From Pontimonas sp. (GTDB lineage Bacteria; Actinomycetota; Actinomycetes; Actinomycetales; Microbacteriaceae), in NCBI GenBank assembly GCA_017852615.1, contig JAFMKX010000011.1:1-26255 (forward strand): a stretch of 26,255 nucleotides of DNA. Direction: 5' to 3'. A model generated the notes under the pieces. The model saw only the letters and a program-made list of their open reading frames with translations, ran no database searches and was not told the origin of the DNA. How positions within the stretch are numbered: position 1 is the stretch's first letter; every line of letters starts with the position of its first letter. The translations under genes were made by a program, and so were the position numbers. Shown piece by piece: positions 7,725 through 14,680 of the stretch.

Positions 7725-7763
7725 CGCTACGCACGCCTGTGCCCTGATGGGGGGCCATCGCCT

Positions 7764-7769
7764 TACGCT
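7764..7769 (+). promoter_or_regulatory. -10 element of psuG, leaderless arrangement
   Basis: TACGCT, then 6 nt, then ATG 7776. The same hexamer and spacing precede the photolyase gene on the other strand (10919-10914). Confidence 0.55.
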
Positions 7770-7775
7770 AGAGGC

Positions 7776-8681
7776 ATGAGTGTCGTTGCTGTGTCAGAGG
7801 AAGTCCGCCATGCCCTGGATCACAACATTCCGGTGGTGGCCCTGGAGTCTACGATCATTGCTCACGGCCTTCCCCGGCCAAGCAACGTAGAAGCTGCTCA
7901 GGGCTGGGAAGCTCAGATTCGATCGGGCGGTGGAGTCCCCGCCACCGTGGCCATCATTGACGGGGTTCCCCGGGTGGGCTTGTCGGAGAGTGAACTCGAA
8001 CTCATCGCCATGACCGAGGTGCCCAAGGCCAGCGTGCGTGATATTCCCATCGTCATGGGCCAGGGGCTTTCCGGGGCTACCACGGTGGCTTCGACAGCGT
8101 TTATTGCCCAAGCCGCCGGGGTGCGGGTGTTTGCCACCGGCGGACTCGGTGGAGTCCATCGCGGCGCATCCGAGAGCTTTGATGAATCGGCAGATATTCC
8201 CATCCTGGCTACCACTCCCATCACGGTGGTCTCTGCTGGAGTTAAGTCGATTCTCGATATTGGCGCCACGCTCGAGCGTTGCGAAACCTCCAGCATCCCG
8301 ATTCTGGGATATCAGACCACTACCTTTCCCGCATTTTGGTTGCGAGAAAGCCCCTTTGCTCTGGATTGGCGGGTGGATTCCCCCGAGGAAGTCGCCGCCA
8401 TCATGTCCTCTCGGGACTCGCTGGGCCTTCGCAGTGGCCTCATTGTGGCCAACCCTGTCCCGGCGGATCAACAATGGGATCCCATCACCCATGATCGAAT
8501 TCTGGCGCAGGCTTTGCACGAAGCACACGAGGCAGGAATTCGTGGCCACGATGTCACCCCGTTCCTTTTGGCCTTTATCCAACAAAATTCCGCGGGCGAA
8601 AGTCTCAAGGTGAACCTTGATTTGGTCACCAACAATGTTGCGGTGGCCTTGGCTATTGCGACCGCGTGGACGAAGCGTTGA
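7776..8681 (+). CDS. psuG: Pseudouridine-5'-phosphate glycosidase
   Basis: Cytosolic enzyme that cleaves the C-C glycosidic bond of pseudouridine 5'-phosphate to uracil and ribose 5-phosphate. The 301-residue protein carries the family blocks VVALESTIIAHGLPRPSN (20-37), GGVPATVAIIDG, GLSGATTVASTAF (97-109), FATGGLGGVHRG (119-130), VVSAGVKSILDIGATLE with the likely imine-forming lysine K157, GYQTTTFPAFW and a C-terminal VTNNVAVALAIA. Length is usual. ATG 7776 has no clear Shine-Dalgarno but a TACGCT at the leaderless distance. It is followed with a one-base overlap (TGATG) by the kinase that makes its substrate. The uracil produced could feed the uracil phosphoribosyltransferase encoded at 11910-12545. 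Confidence 0.95.
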   Translation: MSVVAVSEEVRHALDHNIPVVALESTIIAHGLPRPSNVEAAQGWEAQIRSGGGVPATVAIIDGVPRVGLSESELELIAMTEVPKASVRDIPIVMGQGLSGATTVASTAFIAQAAGVRVFATGGLGGVHRGASESFDESADIPILATTPITVVSAGVKSILDIGATLERCETSSIPILGYQTTTFPAFWLRESPFALDWRVDSPEEVAAIMSSRDSLGLRSGLIVANPVPADQQWDPITHDRILAQALHEAHEAGIRGHDVTPFLLAFIQQNSAGESLKVNLDLVTNNVAVALAIATAWTKR

Positions 8682-9559
8682 TGGGTTCTCCCCGGGTCCT
8701 CATCGTGGGGGATGTCATGGACGATGTGGTTGCGGTGATTTCGCGACCGCTGCGTCCCGATACGGATACACCGGCGCGAATCGAGCGCACTTCAGGTGGT
8801 TCGGCAGCGAACACCGCCGTGTGGTTAGCCCAGGAAAGTGTGGCGGTGGACTTTGTGGGGCGAGTGGGTGCGGCAGATTGTGACCGATTCGCGACGGAAT
8901 TCCGCTCTGCGGGTGTGAGCCCCTATTTGGAGGCTGATGCCGAGCGCACCACGGGAACCATCGTGATTATTGCCCAGGGGCAATCACGATCCATGGCCAC
9001 CGACCGGGGGGCCAACGTCGCTCTAGAGCTCTCCGCTATTCCCGAGGATTCCCTTGTGGGGGCATCCTGGTTGCATGTGACCGGCTATAGCTTTTTTCAC
9101 CATGATCATGCTGAGGTGATGAGCGCTTTTGTCACCGAAGCGGCCCATCGAGGCGTGGGCGTGATGGTGGATGCGTCGTCATCGGGTTTTCTGGAAGATT
9201 TTGGCCCGGAGAGATTTCTTGACCTGATTTCGTCTGCTCGAGTGCTCCGCTGCAACGAGCAAGAGGCCCAAATTCTCAGTGGCAGCGTAGATGTTGATGA
9301 CGCCATAGCCATGCTGGCCACTCGATTCCCTTCGGTGATTGTCACACGGGGAGCGAAAGGTGCCCTGGTCTGGGAGGACGGAAGTAGTCACCACATCGAG
9401 GCACCTCATCTGAGCGTGGTGGATCCCACGGGTGCGGGTGATTCCTTTAACGCGGGGATATTGGCTGGATTAGCTGGTGGAGCATCCATTGTTGCCTCGG
9501 CGCAGCGGGCTATTGAGCTCTCTGCGCGATGCGTCACTCAGGTGGGCGCTCGCCCTTAA
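8681..9559 (+). CDS. psuK: PfkB-family kinase, probable pseudouridine kinase
   Basis: Ribokinase-like ATP-dependent kinase, inferred to phosphorylate pseudouridine to the 5'-phosphate used by PsuG. The 292-residue protein has an N-terminal strand VLIVGDVMDDVV, the PfkB signature 1 region SGGSAANTAVWLA (38-50) and signature 2 DPTGAGDSFNAGILAG, with the catalytic aspartate at about D254. ATG 8681 overlaps the psuG stop by one base (TGATG), indicating translational coupling. An in-frame GTG at 8666 would add five residues and is less likely. Substrate assignment comes from the operon with psuG; the domain itself could serve another nucleoside or sugar. The 3' end overlaps the convergent photolyase gene by 26 nt. 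Confidence 0.88.
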   Translation: MGSPRVLIVGDVMDDVVAVISRPLRPDTDTPARIERTSGGSAANTAVWLAQESVAVDFVGRVGAADCDRFATEFRSAGVSPYLEADAERTTGTIVIIAQGQSRSMATDRGANVALELSAIPEDSLVGASWLHVTGYSFFHHDHAEVMSAFVTEAAHRGVGVMVDASSSGFLEDFGPERFLDLISSARVLRCNEQEAQILSGSVDVDDAIAMLATRFPSVIVTRGAKGALVWEDGSSHHIEAPHLSVVDPTGAGDSFNAGILAGLAGGASIVASAQRAIELSARCVTQVGARP

Positions 9560-10907
9560 GTCTGGCAAACGCTTCCAACGCGACTTCCCGACTGGCTTTG
9601 AGATCAACAATGGGCTTATCGGGATATGCGTCCGTGCCGATTTCGGGAATCCAACGCTTGATATAGACCTGCTCCGGGTCAAATTTTTCTGCCTGGAGAA
9701 CGGGGTTAAATACCCGAAAGTAGGGTGCGGCATCCGCGCCACTTCCGGCTACCCATTGCCAACTAGCGGGGTTGTTGGCTTCATCCGCATCCACGAGCGT
9801 GTCCCAGAACCACGATTCCCCCACGCGCCAATCCACCAGGAGGTTCTTAATCAAGAACGATGCGGTGACCATCCGAACCCGATTATGCATGTAGCCGGTG
9901 TGCCACAGCTCCCGCATTCCGGCATCCACCAGAGGAATGCCGGTGCGGCCTTGGTGCCAGGCTCTCAGCGCTGAAGCCTCGGGCTCTCCCCACGGGAAGC
10001 GATCGAATTCCGGCCGAAAATTCGCGGTATCGAGCTCGGGGAAGTGATACAAGATGTTGTACGAGAATTCTCGCCAGCCAATTTCACTGAGGAATTTGGC
10101 TTTGTTGGCCTGGGCATCTCCCGGCAGGTTCCTCTCAAGCGCATACCAAATGCTCTGGGGGCTGATTTCACCGCTGCGCAGATGAGGGCTAAGGCGAGAC
10201 GTCGTGATCGGTCCGGGCTCATCACGGCGGTGATACTCCCGCAAAATGTTCTCGATAAAGTCCTCTAGGCGCGCATGGGCTCCGGCCTCGCCCGGTGTCC
10301 ACATCTGAGCAATCCCTGCCGACCAATCGGGGGAGTGGGGGGTGAGACTCCAGTTCTCAATCTCGTCGCTGGCTATGCCCGGCACGCACTCGAGGGACGT
10401 GGGTGCGGGTAGCGGCAGGCGAGGCGGCTCACTTGCTACGCAGGCCCTCCAAAAAGGGGTAAACACGCGAAAAGGTTTGCCTTCGCCCGTGGCTACGCTC
10501 CAGGGTTCAAATAGTAGGTTTCCGCCGAAGCTTTCACAGATGACACCAGCGTTTCGCAGGTGTGTCTTTAGCGCTTGGTCCCCGTCGCGAGATCGGCCAT
10601 AGCGTCGATTCCAATACACGCCCCCGGCTCCGGTGTGTTCCACCAAGGCAGTGATGATGTCGTGGGCTGGACCCTGGCGGAGCACGAGCTGCCCACCCAG
10701 AGCCCGAATATCGTTAGCCAAGGACACCAGCGAGTGATGGGTCCACCACGCGCTCGCCCCACCCATAGGACGCATCCCGGGAGAGACGTCATCGTGGATG
10801 TAGAGCAACACCATCTGTTGGCCGCGAGCAAGGGCTGCCTGGAGGGCGGGGTTATCGGCCAAACGCAGGTCGTGGCGAAACCACACAATGCTCGGTGAAG
10901 CGCTCAT
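9534..10907 (-). CDS. phr: Deoxyribodipyrimidine photolyase (class I, cryptochrome/photolyase family)
   Basis: Light-driven flavoenzyme that splits cyclobutane pyrimidine dimers in DNA. The 457-residue protein is complete. The N-terminal Rossmann-like antenna domain begins IVWFRHDLRLADNPAL and includes VYWNRRYGR; the helical FAD domain carries SRLSPHLRSGEIS, GWREFSYNILYHFP, GIPLVDAGMRELWHTGYMHN, RVRMVTASFLIKNL and DADEANNPASWQW, the last being the most conserved FAD/DNA-contacting stretch. Length fits bacterial CPD photolyases. ATG 10907 lies 6 nt after TACGCT (10919-10914), so the mRNA is probably leaderless. It suits an organism exposed to sunlight, as in surface waters. The alternative is a (6-4) photolyase or cryptochrome; the residues visible favour CPD repair but do not prove it. 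Confidence 0.93.
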   Translation of the reverse strand: MSASPSIVWFRHDLRLADNPALQAALARGQQMVLLYIHDDVSPGMRPMGGASAWWTHHSLVSLANDIRALGGQLVLRQGPAHDIITALVEHTGAGGVYWNRRYGRSRDGDQALKTHLRNAGVICESFGGNLLFEPWSVATGEGKPFRVFTPFWRACVASEPPRLPLPAPTSLECVPGIASDEIENWSLTPHSPDWSAGIAQMWTPGEAGAHARLEDFIENILREYHRRDEPGPITTSRLSPHLRSGEISPQSIWYALERNLPGDAQANKAKFLSEIGWREFSYNILYHFPELDTANFRPEFDRFPWGEPEASALRAWHQGRTGIPLVDAGMRELWHTGYMHNRVRMVTASFLIKNLLVDWRVGESWFWDTLVDADEANNPASWQWVAGSGADAAPYFRVFNPVLQAEKFDPEQVYIKRWIPEIGTDAYPDKPIVDLKASREVALEAFARLKGERPPE

Positions 10908-10913
10908 GGCACC

Positions 10914-10919
10914 AGCGTA
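10914..10919 (-). promoter_or_regulatory. -10 element of the photolyase gene, leaderless arrangement
   Basis: On the minus strand TACGCT is followed by 6 nt and ATG 10907. The hexamer is identical to that before psuG. Confidence 0.5.
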
Positions 10920-10964
10920 GAGCGCCTTGCTGGGAGTGATGAGGAGTCTGGCGGAGCAAAGATA

Positions 10965-10996
10965 AGGGCCGGCCGCTGAGGCGAGCGACCGGCCCT
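10965..10996 (-). terminator. Long hairpin downstream of the winged-helix gene
   Basis: AGGGCCGG (10965-10972) pairs with CCGGCCCT (10989-10996). An inner CGCT/AGCG extends the stem past one C-A mismatch, leaving a 6-nt loop. On the minus strand it is followed by TTATCTTTGC, moderately T-rich. It lies about 130 nt beyond the stop of the 11129-11731 gene and before the photolyase promoter, so it probably terminates the former. The rest of 10997-11128 shows no gene; it holds a weaker dyad (CGGCG/CGCCG near 11090-11108). Confidence 0.65.
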
Positions 10997-11128
10997 ATTT
11001 CCCTTGCACCAAGAATGTCTTTCCATCACTCTGTCGAGAGCTGAACCAGCTAACAACTGACGATGATGCGACTATATAACAAAATGGTAACGGCGTCTAG
11101 AGCGCCGCGGGGAGCAATCTTTTCGGCG

Positions 11129-11731
11129 CTAAATCATGTCCGGTGACGGAGCGACGCCGTAGTAAATAGTCACATCGGCATGGCGATCAAAGCGGTACCC
11201 CACACCTCGCACCGTGCGGACAATATCTTCATATGCGCCCAATTTGGAGCGAAGCCTGCGAATATGCACATCGATAGTTCGGGAATTCGGGATGTCTTCG
11301 TCATCGGCTGCCCAGAGCGCTTCGATGATGGTCTCGCGTTTGACAGTCTGGCCTTCGCGCAGGACCAGGAACTGCAGCAGCGCAAACTCTTTATAGGTCA
11401 ACGGCGCCATCTCGTCGCCGATTTCCACGCGCTTGCGAGAAATATCAATGACCACTTCATACTCGTTGGTGCTGGAGGCTGGCTTCAGTTTCGCTAAAGC
11501 AGCGGGATCATGAAGCGCCATTCGGACAATGTCCAGATCGCGGCCACCGGCCCCTTTCGGAGCAAGTGCGATGGCGGCATGGGTGTGGGTCTCGGGAACC
11601 ATGGCGTTGAGTGTTGTCTTGAGCTCTGTGACGATGTGCTGCAGGGACACCCCTGCCGCTTTCGCATCATCTTCGGTAATACCCACATAGAGGGCAAAAC
11701 CTCGCGGTTCGTTAGACGAGGGAGAAGTCAT
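11129..11731 (-). CDS. OmpR/PhoB-type winged-helix DNA-binding protein lacking a receiver domain
   Basis: Probable transcription regulator (200 residues). Residues 92-182 form a complete OmpR-type winged helix: LTYKEFALLQFL, then EALWAADDEDIPNSRTIDVHIRRLRSKLG (recognition helix within the second part) and VRTVRGVGYRFD, the wing. The first 90 residues (GFALYVGITEDDAKAAGVSLQHIV and onward) do not show the receiver pattern of acidic pocket, phospho-aspartate, T/S and K, so phosphorelay control is not supported. I have a memory of similar receiver-less proteins in Microbacteriaceae but no known function. ATG 11731 has no convincing Shine-Dalgarno or leaderless -10, so the start is the least certain part. 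A palindrome GGCCTTAGGCC lies about 20 nt upstream and could be an autoregulatory site. Confidence 0.8.
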   Translation of the reverse strand: MTSPSSNEPRGFALYVGITEDDAKAAGVSLQHIVTELKTTLNAMVPETHTHAAIALAPKGAGGRDLDIVRMALHDPAALAKLKPASSTNEYEVVIDISRKRVEIGDEMAPLTYKEFALLQFLVLREGQTVKRETIIEALWAADDEDIPNSRTIDVHIRRLRSKLGAYEDIVRTVRGVGYRFDRHADVTIYYGVAPSPDMI

Positions 11732-11909
11732 GTGCTGTCGATTCGTTAGGGCCTAAGGCCTGGGATAAGAAGGTGTGGGGTTGATTAGGCACACATTCGA
11801 CAGCGACACAGAGCCAGGCACGCAGTGAGGTCGTAGCGACCTGTGTTGTCCTGGAGTGTCATGGCTTGATTATGGCCAGGCAAGGCCCCAGGCGTCAAGT
11901 CTTTGTGGC
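11732..11909. other. Intergenic region between the winged-helix gene and upp
   Basis: No gene is seen in these 178 nt. They contain GGCCTAAGGCC near 11750-11760 and a perfect small dyad AGGTCG-TAG-CGACCT at 11828-11842. The region holds the promoter of the minus-strand winged-helix gene and the 3' flank of upp. No tRNA fold or T-loop motif was found. Confidence 0.4.
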
Positions 11910-12545
11910 TTAGCCCACGGTTCCATAGAGTCGATCTCCGGCATCGCCCAGGCCCGGCACGATAAATCCGTGCTCGTTGAGTTTCTCATCGAGGGCGCCT
12001 AACACGATGGTCACGTCTTTACCATCGAGGGCTTTCTCGATGGCCGCCAGTCCTTCGGGTGCTGCGAGTAAACACACCGCGGTGACATCCCTGGCGCCTT
12101 TGGCGAAGACGAAGTTAATGGCTTGCAACAGAGACCCGCCCGTGGCCAGCATCGGATCCAGGACAAAGCACTGACGATCGGCGAGGTCTTCGGGTAGACG
12201 CTCGGCATAGACGCTCGGCTGAAGGGTCTCTTCGTTACGCACCATTCCTAAGAAGCCCACCTCAGCACTGGGCAATAACGCCACCATTCCCTCGAGCATC
12301 CCCAACCCGGCGCGAAGAATGGGGACCACCACGGGTCGTGGCTGTGCAAGTTTTTTCCCCACCGTCGTGGTCACCGGTGTGACAATCTCTTGGTCTTCGA
12401 CGCGAATGTGGCGGGTCGCCTCATAGGCCAACAGCGTGACGAGCTCGGAGGTGAGGGCTCGAAAGGTGGGAGAGGGTGTGCTCTTATCCCTCAACAGGCT
12501 GAGCTTGTGGGAGATGAGGGGATGATCGGCGACGTGTACCTGCAT
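11910..12545 (-). CDS. upp: Uracil phosphoribosyltransferase
   Basis: Salvage enzyme joining uracil to PRPP to give UMP. The 211-residue protein begins MQVHVADHPLISHKLSLLRD, typical of Upp, followed by TPSPTFRALTSELVTLLAYEATR, PVVVPILRAGLGML (74-87), the PRPP loop VLDPMLATGGS (128-138) and the C-terminal uracil site in GFIVPGLGDAGDR. The open frame extends upstream to 12761 but that part overlaps tadA, has no family similarity, and the conserved N-terminus starts at ATG 12545. TAGTGT at 12558-12553 with a 7-nt gap supports a leaderless start. Divergent from tadA with 54 nt between the start codons. It would recycle uracil, including that released by PsuG. Confidence 0.97.
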   Translation of the reverse strand: MQVHVADHPLISHKLSLLRDKSTPSPTFRALTSELVTLLAYEATRHIRVEDQEIVTPVTTTVGKKLAQPRPVVVPILRAGLGMLEGMVALLPSAEVGFLGMVRNEETLQPSVYAERLPEDLADRQCFVLDPMLATGGSLLQAINFVFAKGARDVTAVCLLAAPEGLAAIEKALDGKDVTIVLGALDEKLNEHGFIVPGLGDAGDRLYGTVG

Positions 12546-12552
12546 GCGCTTC

Positions 12553-12593
12553 ACACTACCTGAGGCTCGGGAGCAGAATCGTCTGGATAGTCT
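12553..12593. promoter_or_regulatory. Divergent leaderless promoters of upp and tadA
   Basis: Minus-strand TAGTGT at 12558-12553 (7 nt before upp ATG 12545) and plus-strand TAGTCT at 12588-12593 (6 nt before tadA ATG 12600). The upstream elements of both must lie in the 29 nt between, so the two promoters overlap. Confidence 0.5.
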
Positions 12594-12599
12594 GTGTCC

Positions 12600-13052
12600 A
12601 TGCGCAGTGATGAAGACCTCATGGCCGATGCGATTGAGCTTGCCCAGACTGCCCTCGCCACGGGAGATGTCCCGGTGGCGGCACTCGTGCTGGACCCCGC
12701 GGGGTATGTCATCTCCCAGGGCGTGAATACCAAAGAGCGCGATAGCGACCCCACGGCCCATGCGGAAATAGTGGCCTTGCGAGCAGCGGGCAAAGCCTTA
12801 GGTACCGCGAACCTGTCCCAGCACACCCTGGTGGTCACGCTGGAGCCCTGTGTGATGTGTGCCGGCGCTATCGCTCAGGCCCGGATCTCCCGGTTGGTCT
12901 TTGGCGCCTGGGATGACAAGGCCGGGGCGGCGGGGAGTAAGCATGATCTGGTGCGCGATCGTTCACTGCCCCACCGGGTGGCGGAAGTCATCGGGGGAAT
13001 CAGCGAAGCAGAATGTAGGGCCCTGCTGGCTGATTTCTTTGCCGAGAAATAG
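12600..13052 (+). CDS. tadA: tRNA-specific adenosine deaminase TadA
   Basis: Zinc enzyme converting the wobble adenosine (A34) of tRNA-Arg(ACG) to inosine. The 150-residue protein has the deaminase core: HAEIVAL (H54 zinc ligand, E56 proton shuttle) and LEPCVMCAGA (C84 and C87 zinc ligands), with the N-terminal helix DLMADAIELAQTAL and GDVPVAALV. The C-terminal part KHDLVRDRSLPHRVAEVIGGI is of the TadA rather than the cytosine deaminase type. A GTG at 12594 would give two more residues, but TAGTCT-N6 points to ATG 12600 as the first transcribed codon. It ends 2 nt from the convergent membrane-protein gene. Confidence 0.93.
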   Translation: MRSDEDLMADAIELAQTALATGDVPVAALVLDPAGYVISQGVNTKERDSDPTAHAEIVALRAAGKALGTANLSQHTLVVTLEPCVMCAGAIAQARISRLVFGAWDDKAGAAGSKHDLVRDRSLPHRVAEVIGGISEAECRALLADFFAEK

Positions 13053-13054
13053 AC

Positions 13055-13453
13055 CTAGGTCACTACGCCTGGCCACAGCACCGCCAGTGCGAGATCAGTC
13101 AAGGCCAAGAACCCGGCGATGTGCAGCAGAGGCAGAAGCTTACGAGGCGAAGCCCCGGTAGGAAACTTCTTCATTTTGGAGTGGCCCACCAGGGCGACTA
13201 CGAGGATGACCAGTGCCAGTAGCAGTTTGACGCCAATTTTCATGTGGTTGACCGACTCATCGGGGTCCTCGGCCACGCGCATTTCCGCCACAAAGGTCAG
13301 GAAGCTACCGGAGAGAAGCTGGAGAAGCGCACCCGTTGCTACCCACCCAAACGAGTAGCCCGAGTGGGATCGCATCTGAACAAGAAACGGCCCCAGAATC
13401 ATGGCAAGGCCTAAGAAGTGAACGATCAGTCCTAGATTGCGGGCGAGCTCCAT
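13055..13453 (-). CDS. Small four-helix membrane protein, function unknown
   Basis: I do not recognise a named function. The 132-residue protein has four hydrophobic segments: about residues 7-25 (LGLIVHFLGLAMILGPFLV), 36-55 (GWVATGALLQLLSGSFLTFV), 70-90 (MKIGVKLLLALVILVVALVG) and 106-128 (LPLLHIAGFLALTDLALAVLW). It has two membrane-embedded histidines and no cysteine. Positively charged loop KMKKFPTGASPRK suggests that loop is cytoplasmic. It is 14 nt downstream of the CDF-domain-like gene on the same strand, so the two are probably an operon. AAAGG lies about 7 nt upstream of ATG 13453. Its stop is 2 nt from the tadA stop. Confidence 0.75.
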   Translation of the reverse strand: MELARNLGLIVHFLGLAMILGPFLVQMRSHSGYSFGWVATGALLQLLSGSFLTFVAEMRVAEDPDESVNHMKIGVKLLLALVILVVALVGHSKMKKFPTGASPRKLLPLLHIAGFLALTDLALAVLWPGVVT

Positions 13454-13467
13454 GGGGGTGCCTTTCT

Positions 13468-13791
13468 CTAATCGGATGCTTTGATGACGATGACATCGGT
13501 GGCGGGAGCCTCCAAGGCAGGGTCTCGCACCAACTCAGGTTCAATATAGACCTCTACGGTGTCGCCTACGACCTCTCGAACACGCCGCTTGGCGTCATCG
13601 AGGGCGTGGGAGAGCACGTACACCTGCAGCGAATCAATCATTTGCACCGTGGCGGCGATGACCCAGTGACCATCGGGTTCGGCCACCACGCTCAAGCGCA
13701 AGACGGACTGGGCGTCGGGAGTGTCCATTAGTGCGGCCAGAATCGGACCGCGCTCGGGAAGGGATTCTTGCGATTTCTTTTTTCCACCCAT
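13468..13791 (-). CDS. Stand-alone protein resembling the CDF transporter cytoplasmic domain
   Basis: Soluble 107-residue protein with a lysine-rich N-terminus (MGGKKKSQ). Residues about 25-85 look like the C-terminal dimerisation domain of actinobacterial cation diffusion facilitators: VLRLSVVAEPDGHWVIAATVQM, then ALDDAKRRVREVVGDTVEVYIEPEL, the last part echoing the RVREAVP..IYLEPD ending I recall from those transporters. There is no membrane domain upstream: the next gene is the divergent proC. It could be a free metal-sensing or regulatory domain, or an unrelated ferredoxin-like fold. ATG 13791 has GAGG 8 nt upstream. The membrane protein at 13055-13453 follows at 14 nt. The homology is from memory and unproven. 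Confidence 0.6.
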   Translation of the reverse strand: MGGKKKSQESLPERGPILAALMDTPDAQSVLRLSVVAEPDGHWVIAATVQMIDSLQVYVLSHALDDAKRRVREVVGDTVEVYIEPELVRDPALEAPATDVIVIKASD

Positions 13792-13843
13792 ACCGAATAC
13801 CTCAAAAATCGTTCGTGGCGTCTATGACAGCTTGGCACCAATC

Positions 13844-13849
13844 TACACT
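13844..13849 (+). promoter_or_regulatory. -10 element of proC, leaderless arrangement
   Basis: TACACT, then 6 nt, then ATG 13856. No Shine-Dalgarno precedes the start codon. Confidence 0.55.
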
Positions 13850-13855
13850 TAGAAG

Positions 13856-14680
13856 ATGAGCACAATTCTTCCTTCGGTGGCAATTTTGGGCACGGGCAAT
13901 ATGGGTGGTGCCATCCTGCGCGGGCTGCTCGCACCAGGAATCGAGGCTGAGAGTATTCGAGTAACCACTCGCAGTGCGGCCTCCGCCCACACCCTCCGAG
14001 CCAGCGGGGTGGAAGCGAAGAGCCTCGAAGAAGATAGCGATGCCAATGCATGGGCCCTGGAGACCGCCCGCCTTGTTGTCTTAGGTGTGAAGCCCTATCA
14101 AATAGTGGAATTGCTTGGCGAGATTTCTTCCCAGGCCCACCCTGATGCCGTGATGGTGAGTGTGGCGGCGGGAATCACGATTCCTACGATGGAAAAAGTA
14201 TGGCCAGGAGCCCTCGTGCGGGCTATGCCCAACACGCCCTCGGGGGTGGGTAAAGGCGTGACCGGGATGAGTATTGGCACCACGGTGAGCCCGGAGCAAT
14301 CCCGCGAGGTGGAAAACCTTTTTGGCACCGTCGGGGAAGTGTTGGTGATTGCGGAGGAGCAGATCAATGCTCTGAGTTCGCTCTCGGGTTCGGGCCCTGC
14401 TTATGTGTATTTCTTTATGGAGAAGTTTCTTGAAGTGGCGGGTGAATTGGGCTTTAGTCCAGACCAAGCCGAGGTGATGATTCGAGGAACGTTCGTCGGC
14501 GCGCTCGCGTTACTAGAACAATCTGGCCAGGCTCCTCACGAATTGCGTGAGGCCGTAACGAGCCCCCAGGGCACGACCGAAGCGGCCCTTAACGTTTATG
14601 CCGCAGCCGATCTGCCCAGCATTATTCGCCAAGCCAGTGCCGCAGCAATCGCTCGAGCACAGGAGCTCGCTGGCGACTAG
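13856..14680 (+). CDS. proC: Pyrroline-5-carboxylate reductase
   Basis: Last step of proline synthesis: NAD(P)H reduction of 1-pyrroline-5-carboxylate to L-proline, in the cytosol. The 274-residue protein starts with the dinucleotide fold VAILGTGNMGGAILRGL (GTGNMG at 12-17), continues with LVVLGVKPYQI, VRAMPNTPSGVGKGVTGM and SSLSGSGPAYVYFFME, and ends with the ProC signature region REAVTSPQGTTEAALN. Length is normal. ATG 13856 has TACACT at the leaderless distance. The stop codon TAG (14678-14680) directly abuts the stop of the convergent trkA gene with no base between. Confidence 0.96.
   Translation: MSTILPSVAILGTGNMGGAILRGLLAPGIEAESIRVTTRSAASAHTLRASGVEAKSLEEDSDANAWALETARLVVLGVKPYQIVELLGEISSQAHPDAVMVSVAAGITIPTMEKVWPGALVRAMPNTPSGVGKGVTGMSIGTTVSPEQSREVENLFGTVGEVLVIAEEQINALSSLSGSGPAYVYFFMEKFLEVAGELGFSPDQAEVMIRGTFVGALALLEQSGQAPHELREAVTSPQGTTEAALNVYAAADLPSIIRQASAAAIARAQELAGD

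Noticed and set aside
7794..8585. 263-codon minus-strand frame opposite psuG
   Set aside because: Antisense shadow caused by GC-rich codon bias; no domain or start signal.
11734..11804. 8-bp inverted pair GCTGTCGA / TCGACAGC
   Set aside because: Arms 55 nt apart with no supporting context; plausible by chance.
11732..11909. Possible tRNA or small RNA gene next to upp
   Set aside because: No T-loop consensus, no cloverleaf; only short dyads.
11910..12761. Extended upp frame starting at 12761
   Set aside because: The added 72 codons overlap tadA and precede the conserved Upp N-terminus; the leaderless -10 marks ATG 12545.
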